Shown here one piece after another: positions 1 to 4,867 of a stretch of DNA of 5,806 nucleotides. The DNA comes from Pseudomonadota bacterium (GTDB taxonomy: Bacteria; Pseudomonadota; Gammaproteobacteria; Steroidobacterales; Steroidobacteraceae), in NCBI GenBank assembly GCA_021792815.1, contig JAJYTX010000215.1, positions 1 to 5,806 on the forward strand, in the 5' to 3' direction. The number at the start of each line of letters is the position of its first letter. Positions within the stretch are counted from its first letter, which is position 1. The notes beneath the pieces are model-generated. The model saw only the letters and a list, made by a program, of their open reading frames with translations, was not told where the DNA came from and did no database searches. The position numbers were made by a program, and so were the translations under genes.

Positions 1-206
1 TCCGCCCGCTCGCGATCGGCCAGATGCTCGACCTCGTATTCCGAAAGCTGCTCCTGCGAAGGCAGCAGGATCGAACGTGGCCCGATCTCGACATGCGCAA
101 GCCGCAGCTTCTGGCCGAGACGCTCGCTCAGCACCGAAGCGATGCGCAGGCACTGTGGCGCTCCGGTCGTGGACGCAAGCAGCACCAGGATGAATTTCGA
201 TTCCAT
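1..206 (-). CDS. N-terminal fragment of a universal-stress-protein-like protein (cut by window edge)
   Basis: An open frame of 68 codons runs from the ATG at 206 off the left edge without a stop. The start is supported by a full GAGGTG Shine-Dalgarno six bases upstream. The protein opens MESKFILVLLAS, a short hydrophobic beta strand after a charged start. An amphipathic helix follows (about residues 16-33), then a second strand, LRLAHVEIG (about 35-42). This beta-alpha-beta order, with an ILV strand at residue 6 and an L-x-L-x-HV strand after a helix containing L-G-x-K-L, is what the N-terminus of the universal stress protein (UspA) family looks like. The diagnostic C-terminal ATP-binding loop (G-x2-G-x9-G-S/T) would lie outside the window, so the assignment is tentative. 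UspA-type proteins are small cytoplasmic, often nucleotide-binding proteins induced by stress or growth arrest. The gene lies 371 bp beyond the receptor stop, past strong hairpins, so it is probably its own transcription unit. A different Rossmann-like or flavodoxin-like protein is possible. Confidence 0.5.
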   Translation of the reverse strand, partial: MESKFILVLLASTTGAPQCLRIASVLSERLGQKLRLAHVEIGPRSILLPSQEQLSEYEVEHLADRERA

Positions 207-212
207 GGTCGG

Positions 213-218
213 CACCTC
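213..218 (-). promoter_or_regulatory. Shine-Dalgarno of the 206 start
   Basis: On the minus strand GAGGTG lies six bases before the ATG at 206. It is a six-base match to the anti-Shine-Dalgarno of 16S rRNA at good spacing. It is the main reason to accept the truncated gene as real and to fix its start. Confidence 0.6.
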
Positions 219-244
219 GGGGGCTGGGGCACAATCTCCAGAGG

Positions 245-254
245 GTCTGCAGAC
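245..254. repeat. 10-bp perfect palindrome upstream of the UspA-like gene
   Basis: GTCTGCAGAC is a perfect palindrome about 40 bp upstream of the ATG at 206. This is a reasonable place for a regulator site. A 10-bp palindrome can also occur by chance in GC-rich DNA, so I record it as a candidate operator only. Confidence 0.2.
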
Positions 255-511
255 AGTCATCTTATCGCGGGGAAGGCGCCGATGCGCGCCCAGGCCGCTG
301 GCCGCAGCGCCACGCTGATGGACCGCAGTCAGCGGGATCGAACTTGCAGATCAAGCCCGCAATCCCGTCGAGGACAGACGGGAGTAACGGCCACCCGGAT
401 CCCGAATCGCCGCGGCAGCGTCGATCCGGCATCGGGACGCGTGCGGCTCGGCCCCGGAGGCTACCGGGCGGCCGGCGGTGCGGCCGGCCGGCGCACCCGA
501 GGCCACGATCC

Positions 512-546
512 TGAGCGGCTGCCGCGGCGATCGCGGCAGCCGCTCA
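512..546 (-). terminator. Strong 15-bp hairpin after the receptor gene, no T-tract
   Basis: The arms 512-526 and 532-546 are perfectly complementary over 15 bp and enclose a 5-base loop. On the minus strand the hairpin begins 31 bases past the TAG stop of the receptor gene, where an operon terminator is expected. The bases following the stem on that strand are GGATCGTGGCC, so there is no uridine run and it is not a canonical intrinsic terminator. It could act as a U-tract-less terminator, as a Rho-assisted termination site, or as a block that protects the 3' end of the mRNA. Confidence 0.5.
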
Positions 547-577
547 TCGGCCTGGGCCGGTCGCAGGCGCGTCCGGA

Positions 578-2860
578 CTACATCTTCCAGTCGAGCGTCA
601 ATCCATAGGTGCGCGGCGGTCCGTACACCCCGAAGACCTCGTTGGCGATGGTGTACACGTCGCTCACCCACGCCTTGTTGGCCAGGTTGCGGCCCCAGAG
701 CGACACCTCATACCGGTCGGAGGGGCTCATCCAGGTCAGCCGTGCGCCGAGCAGACTGAATGACGGCTGCATCGCATAAGGCTCGAGCTCGCCGCGCTGA
801 GTGCCGGTATAGGTGTAGGTGGCATCCGGCACCAGCTCGCCGCCATCCGGCAGCGTCAGCCGGTACGTCACGTCAAGGCTGCCCGTGTTGCGCGGCGCGT
901 GCAGCATGGCCTGGCCGCTCTGGTTGCGCAGATCGATGCAGCCGGGCTGCGCCGGATTGGCGAGGCACGAGGCGTTGCCCGGACCGGCGAGCAGAGAGTA
1001 CACCGAGCCGTTCGCCAGGTAGGCGATGCTGTACCTCGCATCCATGTAGCCGTAGCTGCCGCTGATGGTCAGATGGTCGGTGGCGAGCCAATCGAACTCG
1101 AGCTCCGCGCCCTTCGCCCGGGCGCCGCCCGCATTGAACGTCTCGAATTCACCGATGTAATTCGGCGGCGGATTGACGATTCCCGGACGCGGGCCGAACG
1201 ACTGGATCTGCAGGTCACGGTAACGGGTATCGTACAGCGCGATATTGGCCCGCAGCCGGTGCATGAACTCCAGTTTCGCGCCGATCTCGGTGTTATACGC
1301 GATTTCCGGCGCCAGCGGCTTGGTATCCGCGATACTGGTCGGCTCCGCCGCGAAACCACCGCTCTGGAAGCCTTCCGCTTCCGTCACGTAGAAATTCAAG
1401 CCGGCCGCCGGCCGATAATTCAGGGCGATCTTCGGCGTGAAGCGGCTCCAGCCGTGCGCCACCTGATTGATCAGGGAGTTCGGCAGGATTCCGAGGCCGA
1501 TCGCCCCACCGTAGCCGCTGGCGTCCTTGGCGTCGCCGAACGAATTGTTGCTCATGGCCCGGTGCTCGTACGAGTAGCGGCCACCCAGCGACAGCACCCA
1601 GCGGGGCGCAAACTGCCAGTCGACCTGGCCGAATACCGCCTCGCTCAGAATGCGGTCGATGCCGCGGTAGTGCTCATCCAGGGCCGGATTGGGATTGAGC
1701 GTCGGCAGCACGAACATCCGCAGCCGATTGCGATCCTCGCGGCTGAACCACAGCCCGACCACGTAGTGGATCTGCTTCGTCGGCTGCGACACCAAACGCA
1801 GCTGCTCGGTCAGCCCCTTGTCGTTGTCCCACACGTCGTTGCCGAGCGGCAGCACCGCGCCCAGCGAGTCCATCGACCACTGGTTGTAGGTCCGCTGCCA
1901 GGAGGTGATCGAAATCAGATTGGTATTGGAGCTCAGGTGATCGGTAAACCGGGCGCTGAGCCCGTAGGAGAACTGCCGCTGATAACCACCATAGGGATTC
2001 GTGGCGCAACTCGGGTTCGTTCCGGTGCCGCAGTAGCTCTGGTAGACCTGCAACAGCGGTATCGGGAAGGCCGTCTTGTGCGACATCGGAATCCGCGCCA
2101 TGTCCTCCTCGTTGACCACGCTCGCGTTGGCGCTCAACAGCCACTCGGTATGCGCGCCGACGTGCAGCAGCTGCCCGCGCACCGCTCGCGAATCGTCGTT
2201 CTTCTCCCGGGTGTGCAGCACCACGTTGTGCACCCAGCCGCGCGCCATGCGCGTCGCGACCACCAGTTTGCCCGCCCAGCCGTCGCCCAGCGGACCGGTG
2301 ATCAGGCCGGAGAAATCGTGCCGGCCGTAGTTGCCGACGGTGGCCTGCGCCTTGACGTGCAGCCGGTCCATGCGCGGGCGCATGGTATGAATATCGATGA
2401 CGCCGCCGATGGCGTTCTTGCCGTACAACGTGCCCTGCGGGCCGCGCAGCACCTGAATGCTGGAGATGTCGAACAGCGTCTGATCGATGGTCGACACGTT
2501 GCCGAAATAGACGCCGTCGACGAACACGGCCACCGGCGAAGAAGTGCCCGGCCCGTCGTCGTTGGAAGAGACACCGCGCAGCGAAATGAGGCTCTGCCCG
2601 AGGGCAAACGGCGACATCGTCAGCCCGGGTACATAGTGCGCCAGGGTATCCAGGTTATGGATGCCCCTCTGCCGCACCTGGCTGCCCGACAGGGCCGTGA
2701 CCGCGATCGGCACCTGCTGCAGATTCTGCCTGCGCAGCTGCGCGGTGACGACGACCTCCTTGAGGGTCATCGGCGCCGGCATGGCGGCCGACGCCTGCGC
2801 GCCAATCGACCCGAGAAGGGCGATCGATACCGCCCGGGCAACGAGACTCGATGCTTTCAT
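578..2860 (-). CDS. TonB-dependent outer-membrane receptor, complete
   Basis: This 760-residue protein fits the TonB-dependent receptor family, which uses proton-motive energy relayed by TonB-ExbB-ExbD to import scarce or bulky ligands across the outer membrane. Residues 1-25 form a Sec signal peptide (basic start, hydrophobic VSIALLGSIG, cleavage after ASA). A TonB-box-like KEVVVTA lies at 34-40. The plug domain follows (about 46-160), with VPIAVTALSG and SLRGVSS and closing with the typical VLRGPQGTLYGKNAIGG (137-153). The rest is an alternating-residue beta barrel with hallmark stretches EGFQSGGF and GAELEFDW. There are exactly four cysteines, in two tight pairs (277/285 and 632/641), probably loop disulfides. 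The C-terminus is LDWKM rather than the usual aromatic last residue. The ATG at 2860 is chosen because a signal peptide follows directly and GGGGGA lies five bases upstream; the frame stays open further upstream but without such features. It starts 32 bp after the amidase stop with no terminator between, so co-transcription is likely. Its wording resembles sphingomonad-type receptors linked to aromatic or complex organic substrates rather than a named siderophore receptor. The ligand is unknown. Confidence 0.95.
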   Translation of the reverse strand: MKASSLVARAVSIALLGSIGAQASAAMPAPMTLKEVVVTAQLRRQNLQQVPIAVTALSGSQVRQRGIHNLDTLAHYVPGLTMSPFALGQSLISLRGVSSNDDGPGTSSPVAVFVDGVYFGNVSTIDQTLFDISSIQVLRGPQGTLYGKNAIGGVIDIHTMRPRMDRLHVKAQATVGNYGRHDFSGLITGPLGDGWAGKLVVATRMARGWVHNVVLHTREKNDDSRAVRGQLLHVGAHTEWLLSANASVVNEEDMARIPMSHKTAFPIPLLQVYQSYCGTGTNPSCATNPYGGYQRQFSYGLSARFTDHLSSNTNLISITSWQRTYNQWSMDSLGAVLPLGNDVWDNDKGLTEQLRLVSQPTKQIHYVVGLWFSREDRNRLRMFVLPTLNPNPALDEHYRGIDRILSEAVFGQVDWQFAPRWVLSLGGRYSYEHRAMSNNSFGDAKDASGYGGAIGLGILPNSLINQVAHGWSRFTPKIALNYRPAAGLNFYVTEAEGFQSGGFAAEPTSIADTKPLAPEIAYNTEIGAKLEFMHRLRANIALYDTRYRDLQIQSFGPRPGIVNPPPNYIGEFETFNAGGARAKGAELEFDWLATDHLTISGSYGYMDARYSIAYLANGSVYSLLAGPGNASCLANPAQPGCIDLRNQSGQAMLHAPRNTGSLDVTYRLTLPDGGELVPDATYTYTGTQRGELEPYAMQPSFSLLGARLTWMSPSDRYEVSLWGRNLANKAWVSDVYTIANEVFGVYGPPRTYGLTLDWKM

Positions 2861-2865
2861 GTAGT

Positions 2866-2871
2866 TCCCCC
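2866..2871 (-). promoter_or_regulatory. Shine-Dalgarno deciding the receptor start
   Basis: GGGGGA on the minus strand stands five bases before the ATG at 2860, inside the 32-bp gap after the amidase stop. It favours this ATG over upstream in-frame starts, which would put extra charged residues before the signal peptide and overlap the amidase gene. A second ATG at 2873 is out of frame with the receptor. Confidence 0.6.
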
Positions 2872-2892
2872 ATTGTGTGTCGACTTGTGTGG

Positions 2893-4269
2893 TTAACTTA
2901 AAATGGACTCGACGGCGGTCGCGATTGCCAGCAGCCTGCGATCGCTCCCCGCGGGACCGTCGAGTTCGATGGCCACCGGCAGGGCCGCGGCGCCCTCGGC
3001 CCGCGGCTCGCTGCATCCGGCCGGCAGGCTGATGCCGGGAATGCCGGCGTTGCTGGCCGGATCGGTGTTGCGGATGAAGGTGGCGAAGGTCGGCACGGCC
3101 GCGCCGTTCAGCATCACGAATTGCTCGCTGCCCTCGATCGGCTGCGCCGGCAACGGCGTGGTCGGAAACAGCACGGCCTCGACGTTGCGGGTCGCGAAGT
3201 AATCCCGGTAGAGCTGCTGCAGCCGCGGCCGTCCGTGCTCCAACGCCCGCCGGTAGACCGGTTCCGGCACGGCATCGGCCATCACCTGTCCCATGATCTC
3301 CCGGACGTCTGCGCTCGCGATCCCGTCATACAGCTGCGCGAGCGTCACATTCGTGCCGGTGTGAGCCAGGAAGGCCGGCAGCGCCCGCCGGGTCTCGTAG
3401 AGCACCACCGGAAAGCTGACCGCGGCATTGGCGGCCTCGACACCCGGCACGTCGGCGACGACCAATGTGACGCCCGCATCGCGCAGGGCGTCGAGCGCCG
3501 TCTGCAGCACGCGGCGCACGTCGGGATGCAGATTGTCCTGGAAGTGTTCCTGCGGGACACCGATCCTGAGGCCGCGCAGATCGGCGGCATCTAACCCGGC
3601 GGCAGGCGCCGCGGCGAGGACCGCATCGAGCGCGGCGACATCGCGCACCGTCCGTCCCATCGGGCCGATGGCGTCCCGGGTCGGCGACAGCAATGCGACA
3701 CCCTCCATGGGATAGCGGCCGAGCGTCGGCCGGAAACCGACGATGCCGCACAGCGCAGCCGGAATGCGCGCAGAGCCGCCGGTATCGGTGCCGAGACCGG
3801 CGCGCACCAGGCCCGCGGCGATCGCCGCGGCCGTGCCGCCGCTGCTGCCGCCGGCGAAGCAATTGAGATCGTGAACGTTGCGGACCGGGCCGAAAGTGGG
3901 ATTGTTGCTGGTGATTCCGTACGCCAGCTCATGCAGATTGGACTTGCCGATGATCTCGGCGCCGGCCTCGCGCAGGCGCGCGACCGCGGGCGCGTCGCGC
4001 CGCGCGACATGGTGGCGCAGCGCCGGGGTCGCCAGCGTACAGGGCATGCCGGCCACTTCGATGTTGTCTTTGACGACGATCGGGCATCCGGCAAGCGGCA
4101 GATGTGCGACATCGGTTGGAGTCGGGACCGCGGCGAGCGTCCACTGCCCGGCGGCGGACTGCGTCACTCTCGCCGCGAAGCGCGGATCCAGGTAGGTAAA
4201 CGCATTGAGCTCACGCCAACGCGGATGGACGACCTCTCCGCGCGGCCCGCTGACGGGACCTTGCTGCAT
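2893..4269 (-). CDS. Amidase-signature hydrolase, indoleacetamide/mandelamide hydrolase-like
   Basis: This 458-residue enzyme of the amidase signature family hydrolyses a carboxamide to an acid and ammonia or an amine. It has no signal peptide and should be cytoplasmic. The Ser-cisSer-Lys triad is complete: Lys67 in VVKDN, Ser142 in GGSSGG and nucleophile Ser166 in GTDTGGSARIPAA. The spacings of 75 and 24 residues equal those of fatty acid amide hydrolase (K142, S217, S241). The stretch after the nucleophile (ALCGIVGFRPTLGRYP, then SPTRD and GPMGRTVRDVA) closely follows the indoleacetamide hydrolase (IaaH) and mandelamide hydrolase branch. It does not look like the GatA subunit, which would sit with gatB/gatC. 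The length is usual for the family. Its true substrate cannot be inferred. I take the ATG at 4269. A GTG at 4287 would add six residues (MTHNRS), but neither start has a Shine-Dalgarno, and the GTG would lie inside the candidate promoter. The TonB receptor gene follows after 32 bp, and a Rieske oxygenase gene lies upstream on the same strand. This suggests a catabolic role on an amide-bearing compound. Confidence 0.9.
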   Translation of the reverse strand: MQQGPVSGPRGEVVHPRWRELNAFTYLDPRFAARVTQSAAGQWTLAAVPTPTDVAHLPLAGCPIVVKDNIEVAGMPCTLATPALRHHVARRDAPAVARLREAGAEIIGKSNLHELAYGITSNNPTFGPVRNVHDLNCFAGGSSGGTAAAIAAGLVRAGLGTDTGGSARIPAALCGIVGFRPTLGRYPMEGVALLSPTRDAIGPMGRTVRDVAALDAVLAAAPAAGLDAADLRGLRIGVPQEHFQDNLHPDVRRVLQTALDALRDAGVTLVVADVPGVEAANAAVSFPVVLYETRRALPAFLAHTGTNVTLAQLYDGIASADVREIMGQVMADAVPEPVYRRALEHGRPRLQQLYRDYFATRNVEAVLFPTTPLPAQPIEGSEQFVMLNGAAVPTFATFIRNTDPASNAGIPGISLPAGCSEPRAEGAAALPVAIELDGPAGSDRRLLAIATAVESILS

Positions 4270-4275
4270 GGATCG

Positions 4276-4303
4276 ATTGTGCGTCACTGAGGCACGCAGT
4301 CAA
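4276..4303 (-). promoter_or_regulatory. Candidate sigma70-type promoter of the amidase-receptor operon
   Basis: Reading the minus strand, TTGACT (4303-4298) is separated by 16 bases from CACAAT (4281-4276). These match the -35 and -10 consensus at 5/6 and 4/6 positions. The element sits at the edge of the most AT-rich stretch of the window. The A of the amidase ATG at 4269 is the seventh base after the -10, where transcription normally begins, so the mRNA could be leaderless. This agrees with the absence of a Shine-Dalgarno at this gene. Seen by eye only. Confidence 0.35.
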
Positions 4304-4802
4304 CCACGGGAAATTAACATTTATCAGTGACTGCCGAAAATCATGAATCACAATGACGCACGTGTCCTGTGGTAAATCCGCTGCGGTCCTCAGGCGAAGA
4401 GCGCCGCACGGACCGCTGTCCGGATCATCACACCGGCGGCACACGGCCCACCGATGCCCGCAACGGGACAACAGGCAGCCGTGCGGCACGCGTTGGTCTG
4501 AACACGATTTCTTGCGACGTCCCCCGCTGCGAGTTCGTTTCGTTATGAAGGCACGCGGCGTGCGCCGGATCGAACCGTCGGCCCGACACCGGCGGCGGCG
4601 ACTCCCGCCGCCATGCGCACTGCCCATCACTCCCCGCACGCATGTTTGGTTGTTCAGTCGGTCCAGTTCGCCGACCGTCCCGACGCCACCTGACCCGACG
4701 CGCCGCGTGGCGACGTCATCGGCCATGATGCCCTGTTCGAAATCTGCTTCCCTGGCGTGCGCGGCTACTTTAACTGCGGGACGGGTGGCGCGCAACCGCG
4801 AC
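4304..4802. other. Long intergenic region between the Rieske and amidase genes
   Basis: I see no supportable gene in about 500 bases. Frames on both strands give Arg/Pro/Ser-rich translations lacking family motifs, and those that stay open run into the amidase or Rieske genes in the wrong frame. The part next to the amidase (about 4304-4375) is AT-rich and probably regulatory. It holds one half each of two inverted-repeat pairs shared with the promoter: TCAGTGA at 4324-4330 mirrors TCACTGA at 4284-4290, and TGACGCAC at 4354-4361 mirrors GTGCGTCA at 4279-4286. Farther out, a perfect 8-bp GC stem with a 6-base loop lies at 4591-4598/4605-4612 (GGCGGCGG/CCGCCGCC). The remainder is unremarkable GC-rich sequence. 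It could hide a small RNA or the remains of a lost gene, but nothing proves either. Confidence 0.55.
4591..4612. repeat. 8-bp GC hairpin within the intergenic region
   Basis: GGCGGCGG (4591-4598) and CCGCCGCC (4605-4612) are perfect complements around a 6-base loop. Neither strand has a T-run after the stem, and no gene ends nearby, so it is not an evident terminator. Simple GGC repetition makes such a stem fairly likely by chance. Confidence 0.3.
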
Positions 4803-4832
4803 GCATGCCCCGGCGGATCCGCCGGGGCATGC
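4803..4832 (-). terminator. Perfect 30-bp palindrome after the Rieske gene, no T-tract
   Basis: All 30 bases are self-complementary, running inward from GCATGC at each end to a central GGATCC. In RNA this gives a 13-bp, almost all-GC stem with a GATC loop. It begins 35 bases after the TGA stop of the oxygenase gene, so a 3'-end role on the minus strand is most natural. The bases after it on that strand are GTCGCGGTTGCG, not a uridine run, so it departs from a classic intrinsic terminator, as does the hairpin at 512-546. Because it is symmetric as DNA, a dimeric protein could also bind it, and it could stop transcription from either side. Confidence 0.5.
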
Positions 4833-4867
4833 CGACTCGGGCGAAGAGGTGTTGCCGAGAACTGTTC

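Larger units (their letters stand above)
207..577. other. Intergenic region between the receptor gene and the UspA-like gene
   Basis: There is no credible gene in these 371 bases. The frames open here translate to Arg/Pro/Gly-rich sequence without family features. The right half (449-546) is extremely GC-rich and full of inverted repeats. The strongest is the hairpin at 512-546. Weaker ones are an imperfect stem at 449-474 (CGGCC-CCGG pairing with CCGG-GC-GGCCG), a 6-bp stem at 477-482/492-497 (GGTGCG/CGCACC) and a 7-bp stem at 363-369/377-383 (TCCCGTC/GACGGGA). The left part should hold the promoter of the gene starting at 206, but I see no convincing -35/-10 pair there. A 10-bp palindrome (GTCTGCAGAC, 245-254) is the only operator-like element. 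Confidence 0.6.

Noticed and set aside
24..608. 194-codon plus-strand frame through the left intergenic region
   Set aside because: It overlaps antisense the UspA-like start and the receptor 3' end, has an Arg-rich low-complexity product and no recognisable motif.
899..2896. 665-codon open frame on the plus strand, antisense to the receptor gene
   Set aside because: Long antisense frames are common opposite GC-rich genes. The translation is Arg/Val/Gln-rich and featureless, while the opposite strand encodes an unmistakable full-length receptor.
2861..3016. 52-residue upstream extension of the receptor frame
   Set aside because: It overlaps the amidase 3' end, puts basic low-complexity sequence ahead of a normal signal peptide, and ignores the Shine-Dalgarno at 2866-2871.
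4351..4380. CRP-like TGTGA half-site upstream of the amidase
   Set aside because: The partner TCACT on the minus strand is too far away for the 16-base CRP spacing, so no proper site is formed.
4211..4795. 194-codon minus-strand frame in the Rieske-amidase gap
   Set aside because: It runs into the amidase in a different frame, has an Arg-rich composition with no domain pattern, and covers the candidate promoter and AT-rich island.
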